This document shows positions 34,495 to 43,226 of a stretch of DNA of 64,000 nucleotides, piece by piece. Both the position numbers and the translations under genes were made by a program. The notes beneath the pieces were generated by a model. The model was not told the DNA's origin. It saw only the letters and a program-made list of their open reading frames with translations, and searched no databases. Origin of the DNA: CAIKMD01 sp036501365 (GTDB lineage: Bacteria > Pseudomonadota > Alphaproteobacteria > ATCC43930 > CGMCC-115725); NCBI GenBank assembly GCA_036501365.1, contig DASYAL010000028.1:46189-110188 (forward strand). Reading direction: 5' to 3'. The first letter of the stretch is position 1. Each line of letters starts with the position of its first letter.

Positions 34495-35562
34495 TTACGC
34501 GGCCTTCTCGACCACCTTGCCCCAATCCGCGAGCATCTCCATCTCGTGGCCGTTGCGCAGATGGATCGCGAGTTGGCTGAAACCCGCGGCGCGGAAGGCG
34601 CGGACATAGTCGACCAGCTCGGCTTCGGTTCCGGTGGTGGTCATGCCGCGAATGAGATCGGCCGAAAGGAGTTGCTCCTCTTCCGGACGCAGGAACATCA
34701 GATGCCCGCGGTGATTGGTGAGATAGCGCGCATCCGCCGGCTCGTAGGTCTTGTAGATCTCGATATAGCGATCATAGAGCGGCTTCAGATGCGGCAGCGG
34801 CTTGATGATAGAGCCAAGCTTGTCATGCTCGGCATAATCGTGGAACAGCATAGTGATCGACGGGCCGGCCTGAGCGCGGGCGCGCGGACTGTCCGCCGCT
34901 TCGCCGTCGCGGAGCACGCAGCCGCCGCAGAAGGTCGTGGTGTAGAGATCTTTCGTATCGCGTCCGGCCGCCTGCCAAGATTTGCGCATCGCTTCGAGCG
35001 CCATCGCGGCCTGTTGCGGCTTGCCGCCACCCGACAGCCAGCCGGTGCCGATCTTAGCGACGAGATCGCGGCCCTTAGGCCCAAAGGCCGAGATATGCGA
35101 CGGGATCGGGTCGCTGATGTTGACGTAGCCTTTCTCGGGGTTGAGGAAGCGGACCTTATGCGGGCCGCCTTCCTCCGACCAGGTTGTGGTCTCGCCGCGC
35201 AGCAGCGCCTGCACGACGCGCAGATATTCCTCAAGCCGCGCCAGCGTGATCGCCGGCAGGCCCATGGTGCGGCGGCCGGTGAAGCCGGTGCCGAGCCCCA
35301 TCACGATGCGTCCCGGCGCCAGCGCATTGAGCGAGGCGAGGGCGCTCGCCGCCACCGGCGCAATCCGGTTCGACGGAATCAGCACGCCGGTGCAGAGCTT
35401 GATCTTGCTGGTATGCATCGCCGCCGCGGCCATGGCGACGAAGACCTCGGCGTTGAGCAGATGGGTGTCGTAGAACCATGCATGGGTGAAGCCCATCTCT
35501 TCGGCGCGCTTGACCACCTTCCAGTGATGCGCCGAAGTCGCGAGTTGGATGCCGTATTCCAT
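34495..35562 (-). CDS. LLM-class flavin/F420-dependent oxidoreductase
   Basis: A 355-residue luciferase-like TIM barrel. Typical segments are VVKRAEEMGFTHAWFYD (about 16-32), MHTSKIKLCTGVLIP (about 49-63), and ALAPGRIVMGLGTGFTGRRTMG (about 79-101). This class uses either FMNH2 or reduced F420. The gene is 24 bases after fbiC, in the F420 biosynthesis operon, which favours F420, and the G-x-G-x-G-type cofactor loop fits the F420 group. In actinobacteria similar enzymes reduce or dehydrogenate many substrates. The substrate here is unknown. Confidence 0.9.
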   Translation of the reverse strand: MEYGIQLATSAHHWKVVKRAEEMGFTHAWFYDTHLLNAEVFVAMAAAAMHTSKIKLCTGVLIPSNRIAPVAASALASLNALAPGRIVMGLGTGFTGRRTMGLPAITLARLEEYLRVVQALLRGETTTWSEEGGPHKVRFLNPEKGYVNISDPIPSHISAFGPKGRDLVAKIGTGWLSGGGKPQQAAMALEAMRKSWQAAGRDTKDLYTTTFCGGCVLRDGEAADSPRARAQAGPSITMLFHDYAEHDKLGSIIKPLPHLKPLYDRYIEIYKTYEPADARYLTNHRGHLMFLRPEEEQLLSADLIRGMTTTGTEAELVDYVRAFRAAGFSQLAIHLRNGHEMEMLADWGKVVEKAA

Positions 35563-35586
35563 GCGCGCGTCTCCCTTCTGTTCTGT

Positions 35587-37956
35587 TTATAGCGTCACTT
35601 CGCGATCATAGCGTCGCGCCGGCGTGTCGATGGGCGGCAAAAGCGGCGCGGCGCCAAACGACGCGCGTCGCCGCTCCGGCGGCGCCGCTGCCGCGTAGAG
35701 CGTCGTGCGTTGCCACGCTTCGCGGTCAAGACCGCGGATCAGCGTTTCCATCGCTTCGGGGGGCATTTCCTGGCCATGCCTCGCGCCGGCGGCGCGGGTG
35801 ATGCTTTCATTCATCAGCGTGCCGCCAAGATCGTTGGCGCCGGCGTTGAGGCAGAGCGCCGCACCTTCAGGTCCCATCTTCACCCAGGAGGTCTGGATGT
35901 TCGGGATCACCGGATGCAGCGCGAGGCGCGCGACGGCGTGGATCAACACTGTCTCGCGGAAGGTCGGACCGAGTCGGCAGCCGCCGCGGAGGTGGATCGG
36001 CGTCTCCATCGGTACGAAAGGCAGCGGCACGAATTCGGTGAAGCCGCCGCTCGCCTGCTGCTGGTGGCGCAGATGCAAGAGATGCCGCGCCCAATGCACC
36101 GGTCGGTCGACATGGCCGAACATGATGGTCGCGGTGGTCTTGAGGCCGAGGCGATGCGCGGTTTCGATTACCGACAGCCATTGCGCCGTCGTCACCTTGT
36201 CCGGGCAGATGATGGCGCGGACCTGGTCGTCGAGGATTTCGGCGGCGGTGCCGGGCAGCGAGCCTAGCCCCGCATCTTTCAACTCCGTCAGGAACTCGGC
36301 GATCGAGATGCCGAGCGTCGCCGCGCCCTGGGTAATCTCGAGGGGCGAGAAGGCGTGGACATGGATGCCGGGCACCGCCTCCTTGATCGCGCGGCAGATC
36401 GCGAGATAGGTCGCGCCGGTATAATCGGGATGGATGCCGCCTTGCAGGCAGACCTCGACCGCGCCGCGATCCCAGGCCTCGCGTGCGCGCCGCGCGATCT
36501 CGTCGAGATCGAGATCGTAAGGCCGGCCGCGCAGATTCTCGCTGAGCTTGCCCTTGGAGAAGGCGCAGAACTTGCAGCGGAAATAGCAGACGTTGGTGTA
36601 GTTGATGTTGCGTGTGACGACGTAGCTGACGCGCGCGCCGCAAGTCGCGGCGCGAAGCGCATCGGCGGCGGCGCAGACCGCGGCGAAATCGCTGCCGCGC
36701 GCCGCGAACAGCGCGGCGATCTCGCTTTCGCTCAAGTCGCGACCGGATGCGGCGCGGTCGAGGATCGGGCTCAACGCCGAGCTGCGGATGGCAGGCATGG
36801 GCGGTGGCGCGATCGTCGCGCCGGGCATCCACGTGTCGGCGCGCGCAAACCCTTCGCTATCCGATGCCCGCAACACCGGCGTGCGCAGCGCTGGCGCGAT
36901 CCAGCGCTCGGGCGCGGCGACATAAGCTGGATAGATCGCCAGCCGATCGACCAGCACCTTGCCGGCGGCTTCGGTCTCGCGCGCGAGCGCGTCGAGCGCG
37001 GGCCAGGGCCGTTCGGGGTTGACGTGATCGGGCGTCACCGGCGAGACGCCGCCCCAATCGTTGATGCCGGCGTCGATAAGTTGCACCAACGCGCCAGCGG
37101 CGAGATTGGGCGGCGCCTGGATGTTCATCGCCGGCCCGAAGATCAGCCGCGCGACCGCGATCGTCCAAAGGTGGTCGGCGAGATCGGGTTCCACCGCGCC
37201 CGCCATTTTGGTGTCGGGCTTGGCGCGGAAATTCTGGACGATGATCTCTTGCAGATGATTGTAGCGCCCATGCAATTCGCGCAGCGCTAGCAGTGCTTCG
37301 ATGCGTTCGGTACGCGTCTCGCCGATGCCGATGAGGATGCCGGAGGTAAAAGGCACGGCAGCCTCGCCCGCGGCAGCGATGGTCGCGAGCCGGAGTGCCG
37401 GTGCCTTGTCGGGCGAACCGAAATGCGGCCCGCCGCGGGTGCAGAGGCGCTCCGACGCCGATTCGAGCATCAGTCCTTGCGAGGCCGAGACTTCGCGCAG
37501 CCGCGCGACATCCGCGCCTTCCATCACGCCGGCATTGATATGCGGCAAGAGCCCGGTCTCGCCCAGCACCTGCGCCGCGATTGCCGCGAGATAGGCGAGC
37601 GTTGTCGCGTGGCCAAGTTGCGTCAGCTCCTCGCGCGCGGCCCGGTAGCGCAGCTCCGGCTTGTCGCCCAAGGTGAACAGCGCCTCGCGGCAGCCGGCTT
37701 CTGCCCCGGCGCGGGCGATCGCCAACACCTCGTCCGGCGTCAGGAACGCGCGGTGCCCGCGGCGCGGCGGATGCGCGAAGGTGCAGTAATGGCAGGAATC
37801 GCGGCAGAGCTGCGTTAGCGGGATGAACACCTTGCGCGAATAGGAGATCGTGCGGCCATGGCCCTTGTCGCGCAGCGCGCCGGCGACTGCCATCATGCCG
37901 GCGAGGTCATTGTCGTCGGCAAGGGCCAGCGCGTCGTGGTTCGATAGCGTCGTCAT
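35587..37956 (-). CDS. fbiC: FbiC, fused CofG-CofH F0 synthase
   Basis: A 789-residue two-domain radical SAM enzyme that makes F0, the deazaflavin core of coenzyme F420, from a flavin precursor and tyrosine. The first SAM motif is CRDSCHYC at Cys51, Cys55 and Cys58 (CofG half); the second is CYFRCKFC at Cys457, Cys461 and Cys464 (CofH half). In many archaea and other organisms these halves are separate proteins, while actinobacteria have the fusion. Its start overlaps the cofC stop by four bases (ATGA). It is the largest enzyme of the F420 operon. Confidence 0.97.
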   Translation of the reverse strand: MTTLSNHDALALADDNDLAGMMAVAGALRDKGHGRTISYSRKVFIPLTQLCRDSCHYCTFAHPPRRGHRAFLTPDEVLAIARAGAEAGCREALFTLGDKPELRYRAAREELTQLGHATTLAYLAAIAAQVLGETGLLPHINAGVMEGADVARLREVSASQGLMLESASERLCTRGGPHFGSPDKAPALRLATIAAAGEAAVPFTSGILIGIGETRTERIEALLALRELHGRYNHLQEIIVQNFRAKPDTKMAGAVEPDLADHLWTIAVARLIFGPAMNIQAPPNLAAGALVQLIDAGINDWGGVSPVTPDHVNPERPWPALDALARETEAAGKVLVDRLAIYPAYVAAPERWIAPALRTPVLRASDSEGFARADTWMPGATIAPPPMPAIRSSALSPILDRAASGRDLSESEIAALFAARGSDFAAVCAAADALRAATCGARVSYVVTRNINYTNVCYFRCKFCAFSKGKLSENLRGRPYDLDLDEIARRAREAWDRGAVEVCLQGGIHPDYTGATYLAICRAIKEAVPGIHVHAFSPLEITQGAATLGISIAEFLTELKDAGLGSLPGTAAEILDDQVRAIICPDKVTTAQWLSVIETAHRLGLKTTATIMFGHVDRPVHWARHLLHLRHQQQASGGFTEFVPLPFVPMETPIHLRGGCRLGPTFRETVLIHAVARLALHPVIPNIQTSWVKMGPEGAALCLNAGANDLGGTLMNESITRAAGARHGQEMPPEAMETLIRGLDREAWQRTTLYAAAAPPERRRASFGAAPLLPPIDTPARRYDREVTL

Positions 37957-38603
37957 GCGGCACGGACCTGGTCGAGCAAGGCGCGCGCTCGTGTGTGCGA
38001 GGGCCGCGCGAGAAAGGCGGCGAGGTCTTCGGGCGTATCGATGTCGAGACCGATGCCGGAAAGGCGCAGGACCGTCGGCTCGATTCCTCGGGCGCGCGCG
38101 GCGTCGAGATGCGGGAAGAAACTGTCGTCGCCGAAGCGCAGCGGCACGGCATCGGCCGGCGCAGCAAGGATCGCATTCGAGCCGCGCTCGTCGCGTGCCG
38201 GCACGATGGTGAAGCGGCTGCCGCTGCGGTACACCGCGATCACGCGCTCGATTTCGGCAGCCGTCGCGAGCGGCACGTCGCCGGGGATGGTCAGCATCGC
38301 CGCGCCTCGCGCCGCCAGGCGCCGCGCCGCGCCCATAACCGCGGCGGTATGCCCGTCGTTGGCATCCTCGCCGGATATTTCAGCGCCATAGCGCGCCGCA
38401 AGGCGGCGCGCGGCCTCGTCGACCGTCACCAGCAAAATGCCGTCGAGGCCGCGTGCGGTGGCAAGCGCTGTCAACACGTCTTCGAGCATCGCGCGGGCAA
38501 GGTCGCGACGTAGGCTTGGCGACAGCGCCGCCGCGAGCCGCTGTTTGGCACCGGCGATCTCTTTGACGGGCACCACCGTCCAGATCGGCAGGGTCGCGCT
38601 CAT
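37953..38603 (-). CDS. cofC: CofC, phospholactate/phosphoenolpyruvate guanylyltransferase
   Basis: A 216-residue nucleotidyltransferase that activates a phospho-acid as a GDP diester for F420 synthesis. Typical motifs are the N-terminal VVPVKEIAGAKQRLAAAL (about 9-26), DGHTAAVMGAA (about 84-94), and LTIPGDVPLATAAEIE (about 104-119) with the metal-binding Asp. Homologues use 2-phospholactate, phosphoenolpyruvate or 3-phosphoglycerate; which one cannot be told here. The start is the ATG at 38603, overlapping the cofD stop by four bases; its own stop overlaps fbiC. Confidence 0.93.
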   Translation of the reverse strand: MSATLPIWTVVPVKEIAGAKQRLAAALSPSLRRDLARAMLEDVLTALATARGLDGILLVTVDEAARRLAARYGAEISGEDANDGHTAAVMGAARRLAARGAAMLTIPGDVPLATAAEIERVIAVYRSGSRFTIVPARDERGSNAILAAPADAVPLRFGDDSFFPHLDAARARGIEPTVLRLSGIGLDIDTPEDLAAFLARPSHTRARALLDQVRAA

Positions 38604-39553
38604 GCCGCGGGCTCCAGCATGCGGTCGGCCGCTTGCAGCGCGATCCGTGCCAATGCTTCGCGATCGGCCAGCGTCTGCATCAGCGCTTTGGCGGGGATGA
38701 TCGCGCAATCGAAGCCGCGGCAGCTTTCGACATCGGCGCGGTCGACGACATAGGCATCGAGCAGGTCACCATAGCGCCGTGCCACCGCGCGGGCGCTCGC
38801 CTCGATGCCCAGCTCCTGCATCATCTTCGCGGTCGGGCCTTTGACGGCACGGCCGCCGATGACCGGCGCCACGGCGATCACCGGTGCGGTGCTAGCACCC
38901 AGTGCCGCATGAATTCCGGGCAGCGCTAGGATCGGCTCGATGCTGATGAAAGGGTTGGAGGGGCAAATAATGACTGCGCGCAACGCCGGATCGCCGAGCG
39001 CCGCGAGGAAATCCGGATGCGGCTGCGAGGTGCTCGCGCCGCGGAATTCGATCGCGGAAATCGCGGGCTCGCAGCGCTGTCGCACGAAATAATCTTGGAA
39101 CTCGACCCAGCCTTGCGCGGTCTTCACCCGGGTGCGCACGGCATCGTCGCTCATGGGCAGAATGCGCGTCGCGATGCCGAGCCGGCGCCGGAAATCATCG
39201 GTGATTTGGAACAGGCTTTCGCCGCTGCGCAAGCGCCGCGTGCGCTCGATATGGGTCGCGAGATCGCGGTCGCCGAGGCGAAACCAGGTCTCGCCACCGA
39301 GTGCCTCGAGCGCCGCCATGAAACGCCAGCTTTCGTCGCGCCGGCCCCAGCCGGTTTCGGGATTGTCGAGACCGGCGAGCGTATAGACCAACGTGTCGAG
39401 ATCGGGCGAGATCGAAAGGCCGAGATGCTCGAAATCGTCGCCAGTATTGGCGATCACCGTGAGGTCGCCCGGAGGCAGGACACGACTCAAGCCCAAAGCG
39501 AGCTTGGCGCCGCCGACGCCGCCCGAAAGCGCGATGACACGATGCTTTTCCAT
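38600..39553 (-). CDS. cofD: CofD, phospho-acid transferase of F420 biosynthesis
   Basis: A 317-residue CofD that transfers the phospho-acid moiety to F0. The glycine-rich GGVGGAKLALGLSRVLPP (about 11-28) and the metal site TGDDFEHLGLSISPDLD (about 37-53) are complete, and FISIEPILALPG and AVAPVIGG occur later. Length is normal. The start overlaps the cofE stop as TAATG, and its stop overlaps the cofC start. It is tightly coupled in the operon. Confidence 0.96.
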   Translation of the reverse strand: MEKHRVIALSGGVGGAKLALGLSRVLPPGDLTVIANTGDDFEHLGLSISPDLDTLVYTLAGLDNPETGWGRRDESWRFMAALEALGGETWFRLGDRDLATHIERTRRLRSGESLFQITDDFRRRLGIATRILPMSDDAVRTRVKTAQGWVEFQDYFVRQRCEPAISAIEFRGASTSQPHPDFLAALGDPALRAVIICPSNPFISIEPILALPGIHAALGASTAPVIAVAPVIGGRAVKGPTAKMMQELGIEASARAVARRYGDLLDAYVVDRADVESCRGFDCAIIPAKALMQTLADREALARIALQAADRMLEPAA

Positions 39554-40323
39554 TAGCGGAACAGGTCTTCTTCGGCGGGACGAATCAGCCGATCCGCCGG
39601 CTCGGTCGGTGCGGACCAGACGAGGCCTCGCACCAACACCGCCGGAATCGCTTCATCGGCCTGGCCCATCAGCAGGGAGGCGGCAGCGGCGATCTCGTCG
39701 GCAAAGCCGCTTTCGGTGACTCGCAAGGCACGACCGTAAAGATCGGGGCGGCCGCGCAAATCCATCAGTGCCGGCAGGCCGGCTGCGCCCAGCGCGATGC
39801 CGGTGGTGCCGCGCCGCCAGGCGCGGCCGAAACTGTCGCTGACGATCACCGCCGGGGCGAGCCCGAAATGTGTCGCGAGTTGTTGCCGCAAAGTGTTCGC
39901 CGATGCGTCCGGATTGTGCGGTAGGAGCAGGACAGGCTCGGTACCGATTGCCGGATCGATATTCGAGCGGTCGATTCCGGCATTGGCCATGACGAAGCCC
40001 AACCGATGCTCGACGATCAGCACGCCGGGCCGATGCCGCACCACCCGCCGGCTTTCATCGAGGATGACCTGGACGAGCCGCGGGTCCTTCTCCGTCTCGG
40101 CGGCGAGGCGCTGTGCCTCCGCGCCGGGTTCCACCCGTGCAAGATCGACGTAGCGGCCCTCGGCCTTGGAGACGATTTTTTGCGCGACGACGAGGACATC
40201 CCCCGCCGTTAGCAGCTTGGCAATGCGGCGCTCGATCGCCGCGGCGAGCAGCGCCGACAAATCGTCGCCGGGCCGCACGAGCGGGACGTCGGACAGCGCG
40301 ATCAAAGAGACCGTGTCGGTCAT
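39553..40323 (-). CDS. cofE: CofE, F420:gamma-glutamyl ligase
   Basis: A 256-residue ligase that adds glutamates to F420-0 using GTP. Seen in order: GDVLVVAQKIVSKAEGRYVDL (about 40-60), HRPGVLIVEHRLGFVMANAGI (about 95-115), and VSDSFGRAWRRGTTGIALG (about 157-175). It is a stand-alone CofE, without the C-terminal nitroreductase-like domain of mycobacterial FbiB. The ATG at 40323 heads the operon and faces the divergent oxidoreductase gene across 126 bases. An upstream extension of the frame reads through that gene and is rejected. Confidence 0.95.
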   Translation of the reverse strand: MTDTVSLIALSDVPLVRPGDDLSALLAAAIERRIAKLLTAGDVLVVAQKIVSKAEGRYVDLARVEPGAEAQRLAAETEKDPRLVQVILDESRRVVRHRPGVLIVEHRLGFVMANAGIDRSNIDPAIGTEPVLLLPHNPDASANTLRQQLATHFGLAPAVIVSDSFGRAWRRGTTGIALGAAGLPALMDLRGRPDLYGRALRVTESGFADEIAAAASLLMGQADEAIPAVLVRGLVWSAPTEPADRLIRPAEEDLFR

Positions 40324-40449
40324 GGCTCGCTTCGTAGCAGGGAACCGGCGGCCGGCAAAGCGACGGTAAGCCTCGCGACGATTCCCGTTGCTGTCAATCG
40401 CCGCGCCGCCGATGATGCGGGCGAATAGCGGCAGGTTGCGGAGAAAGGC
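40324..40449. promoter_or_regulatory. Divergent promoter of the F420 locus
   Basis: This 126-base gap must hold promoters for the cofE operon (minus) and for the F420:NADP oxidoreductase gene (plus, ribosome-binding site GGAG before 40450). I see no strong -10/-35 pair and no clear regulator palindrome beyond short GC repeats. Confidence 0.35.
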
Positions 40450-41115
40450 ATGGCTGAGCGATCGACGGTCGCGATCATCGGCGGCACCGGGGCGGAAGGC
40501 AGCAGCATCGCGCTGCGCCTTGCCAAAGCCGGGCATCGCGTGACGATCGGCTCGCGCGATGCGGCGAAAGCGCAAGCGGTGGCGGCCCAGCTGACGCGTC
40601 TGCTCGGCGGGGTCGAGATTGGCGGCGCCGATAATCGCGATGCCGCGACAGCGGCGGAGCTCGTCGTCCTGACCGTGCCGTATGCGGCGCAGCGCGCGAC
40701 TATCGAAGAAATCCGCGACCAGCTCATCGGCAAGATCCTCGTCGATGCCACGGCGCCGCTCGTGCCGCCGCGGGTCAATCGCGTACAGCTGCCGGCAGGC
40801 GGCTCGGCGGTCGCCGCGATTCAAGCGCTGCTTGGCGAGGCGACGCGCGTTGTCTCGGCCTTTCAGAACGTGTCGGCGGAAAAGCTGCGGCGGCTCGATC
40901 ATGGGGTCGATTGCGATGTGCTGGTCTGCGCCGACGACGCTGTCGCGCGGCAGGCGGTGATCGATCTCATCGCCTCGATGGGGCTGCGCGGCGTCGATGC
41001 CGGGCCGCTCTGCAACTCGGCGGCGGCCGAGGCGCTGACCTCGCTGCTGATCTGGATCAACCGCAAATACAAAGTGCCCGGAGCCGGCATCCGCATCACC
41101 GGAATCGCGACCTAA
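40450..41115 (+). CDS. npdG: NADPH-dependent F420 reductase (Fno/NpdG)
   Basis: A 221-residue protein of the F420H2:NADP+ oxidoreductase family, which links the deazaflavin pool to NADPH. The N-terminal Rossmann segment VAIIGGTGAEGSSIALRLAK (about 7-26) is followed by HRVTIGSRDAAKA, where Ser-Arg fits NADPH preference. Later marks are ELVVLTVPYAAQ (about 69-80), AFQNVSAEKL (about 137-146) and the C-terminal LTSLLIWINRKYKVPGAGIRITG. Length is normal. It is transcribed away from the biosynthesis operon and gives the locus its recycling activity. Confidence 0.93.
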   Translation: MAERSTVAIIGGTGAEGSSIALRLAKAGHRVTIGSRDAAKAQAVAAQLTRLLGGVEIGGADNRDAATAAELVVLTVPYAAQRATIEEIRDQLIGKILVDATAPLVPPRVNRVQLPAGGSAVAAIQALLGEATRVVSAFQNVSAEKLRRLDHGVDCDVLVCADDAVARQAVIDLIASMGLRGVDAGPLCNSAAAEALTSLLIWINRKYKVPGAGIRITGIAT

Positions 41116-41122
41116 AACCGCC

Positions 41123-42121
41123 TCAGCCGAGGCTGGGATCGAGGATGATCTTGCCCGTGGCCGGCGAGGATTCGACCAGGCGATGCGCCGCGACCGCCTG
41201 GCCCAGCGGCATCACGCGCTCGACCAGCACGCGCATCTTGCCCGCGGCCGCGTCCTCGAGTGCGGGCATCGCATCCTCGCCGCGGCTCATTGGGCTGCCC
41301 ATGAGAGTGATGCGGTGGTCGTAGACGTGGAAGAAGTTCACCGGCACCACCGGGCCGCCATGCGCGCCGGCGGTGACGAGCCGGCCGTCATAGCCCAGCG
41401 CGTCGATCGCGGCCGCAGTGGTCTGCGGATTGGCGATGTTGTCGTAGACGAGGTTGACACCCTTGCCTTCGGTGATGCGCAGGATCTCGGCTTTGAGATC
41501 GGCGTTCTTGTAGTTGATCGTATGGTCGGCACCGAGCTCGCGGCCGAGCCGCGCGCGCTCCTCGGAGCCGGCGCAGGCGATCACCTTTGCACCGCGATTC
41601 TTGGCGAGCTGGATGCCGATCGAGCCGAGATTGCCTGCCGCCCCCATCACCAGCACCCATTCGCCGGCTTTGAGCTTGCCCATATGGACGAGCAGGTTCC
41701 AGGCGACCGGCGCGTGGCGCGCCAAGACGCAGGCATCGGCGAAAGAGACGCCCTTGGGCACGACGCAGGTCGCAAAGACCGGCGCCTTGGTGAATTGCGC
41801 GTTCCCGCCCCAGCAATGGATGCCGAACATCTTGCGCTCGCCGAGGCCTTGGAAGACGGCGACGGTGTCGCCGACCTTGCGGTCGGTGACGCCCGGCCCG
41901 ACCGCGGTGACGATGCCGACCGGATCGACGCCGCCGACATGCGGCAATTGCACCTTGCGCTGCGGCTGCTTGCCGGCGCGCACCGCGACGTCGAGCACGC
42001 GGTTGACCGAGCAGGCGTGCACTTCGATCGCGACCTCGCCGGTCCCGGGGACGGGCTCCGGCACGTCCTCGTAATGCAGGACCTCGGGCGGGCCGAAGTC
42101 GCGATAGATCATCGCTTTCAT
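41123..42121 (-). CDS. Quinone oxidoreductase-like MDR protein
   Basis: A 332-residue medium-chain reductase without the structural zinc cysteines, so of the quinone reductase/crotonyl-type branch. The substrate domain begins MKAMIYRDFGPPEVLHYEDV and the Rossmann segment is VLVMGAAGNLGSIGIQLAKN (near residue 155). NAD(P)H-dependent reduction of a conjugated ketone or enoyl group is likely. It ends a minus-strand operon of four genes with the cupin dioxygenase, the decarboxylase-like protein and the LigJ-like amidohydrolase. It is convergent with the F420 reductase gene, eight bases apart. Confidence 0.88.
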   Translation of the reverse strand: MKAMIYRDFGPPEVLHYEDVPEPVPGTGEVAIEVHACSVNRVLDVAVRAGKQPQRKVQLPHVGGVDPVGIVTAVGPGVTDRKVGDTVAVFQGLGERKMFGIHCWGGNAQFTKAPVFATCVVPKGVSFADACVLARHAPVAWNLLVHMGKLKAGEWVLVMGAAGNLGSIGIQLAKNRGAKVIACAGSEERARLGRELGADHTINYKNADLKAEILRITEGKGVNLVYDNIANPQTTAAAIDALGYDGRLVTAGAHGGPVVPVNFFHVYDHRITLMGSPMSRGEDAMPALEDAAAGKMRVLVERVMPLGQAVAAHRLVESSPATGKIILDPSLG

Positions 42122-42152
42122 GAACGGGCCCGCCCGATACCGCTACCGCTCT

Positions 42153-43178
42153 TCAAAGCCGCGACTTGACCTTGTCGAGCTTGAAGAGCTTCCTCGCATT
42201 GTCCTCGAGGATGAGCTTCTTGTCGCCGGCCGACAGCCAGTCGAAGCCTTTGATCATCGGCGCGATGTCGTCCATGTAGCGGCCGGTCGCGGGATTAGTC
42301 GCCGAGCCGGTGCCGGGGCATTCAGTCGCGAAGAGGCAGCGGTCGGCGCCGACCGTCTTGATCAAGAGCTCGAGCGCGAGCGGCGTGTAGAGCGTGGTGT
42401 CGAACCACAGATTGCGCATCCGCTCCGAGAATTTCTTACCGTGGCCACCGCCGCGCAAAGTCGGCGCCTCGAACCGGCCGAGCTGGTAGGGGATTGCGCC
42501 GCCGCCATGCGGGATGATGAATTTCAAGGTCGGGAAATCGTCGAACACCTTGGAATTCAGCAAGCTAACGGTGGTGAGCGTCTCTTCGTTGATGAAATGG
42601 GTCGAATAGCTGGTGCGCTCGGATTTCGAGCCGACGCCGTGCAGCATTGCCGGCATGTCGAGCTCGCAGAGCTTCTCGTAGAGCGGATACCAGTAGCGGT
42701 CGCCCATGCCCGGCGCTTCCTTGCCGGAATTCTCGTAGGGATCGGAATTGACGAGGCAGCCGACGAAGCCGAGCTCTTTGACGCAGCGCTCGAGCTCGGG
42801 CAGCACGATGGTGATCGGCTCGCCCGCGACCTGCGGCAGCATCAGCACGCCGGCGAAACGGTCGGGATAGAGCTTCACCGCGCGATCGATGATGTTGTGG
42901 CATTCCTCGTGGAACCACTGCACGATCTTCGCCGGCCGCTCGCTATGCATCATCTGGAAGGGCCGCGGCGAGATGAGCTGGAAATCGGTGCCGTGCTTGT
43001 CGAGAAGATCGACATGGCCGGCGCCGAAGGTCTCCTTCGCGTGATAGCTTTCGCGAATCTGGTCGTCGCTGACCGTGACCTTGCCGCGGCCATGCGCGCC
43101 CCGCCCCGCCAGTTGCACCGCCTTATAGGCCCAAAGCTCGGCCGGCGCGCTCATATGGCCGTGTACGTCGATGATCAT
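42153..43178 (-). CDS. Amidohydrolase, 4-oxalomesaconate hydratase (LigJ)-like
   Basis: A 341-residue barrel protein. HGH at His6/His8, a central His in FIIPHGGGAIPY, and Glu in FATECPGTGS are the metal set of LigJ-type hydratases. LigJ hydrates 4-oxalomesaconate after protocatechuate 4,5-cleavage. Its sequence closely shares ISPRPFQMMHSER with the ISPRPVAMLHWER stretch of the protein at 13462-14562, so they are paralogues. The ATG at 43178 follows GAGAGGAGGA, an excellent site. It is in an operon with a cupin dioxygenase, which fits a ring-cleavage product as substrate. Confidence 0.88.
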   Translation of the reverse strand: MIIDVHGHMSAPAELWAYKAVQLAGRGAHGRGKVTVSDDQIRESYHAKETFGAGHVDLLDKHGTDFQLISPRPFQMMHSERPAKIVQWFHEECHNIIDRAVKLYPDRFAGVLMLPQVAGEPITIVLPELERCVKELGFVGCLVNSDPYENSGKEAPGMGDRYWYPLYEKLCELDMPAMLHGVGSKSERTSYSTHFINEETLTTVSLLNSKVFDDFPTLKFIIPHGGGAIPYQLGRFEAPTLRGGGHGKKFSERMRNLWFDTTLYTPLALELLIKTVGADRCLFATECPGTGSATNPATGRYMDDIAPMIKGFDWLSAGDKKLILEDNARKLFKLDKVKSRL

Positions 43179-43226
43179 GGAGTCCTCCTCTCCTTTTGAC
43201 CGCACCTTGACGCGGTCGTTGTCGTT

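Noticed and set aside
39553..40902. Longer cofE frame with about 190 extra N-terminal codons
   Set aside because: It would read antisense through the F420 reductase gene; the ATG at 40323 fits the family N-terminus.
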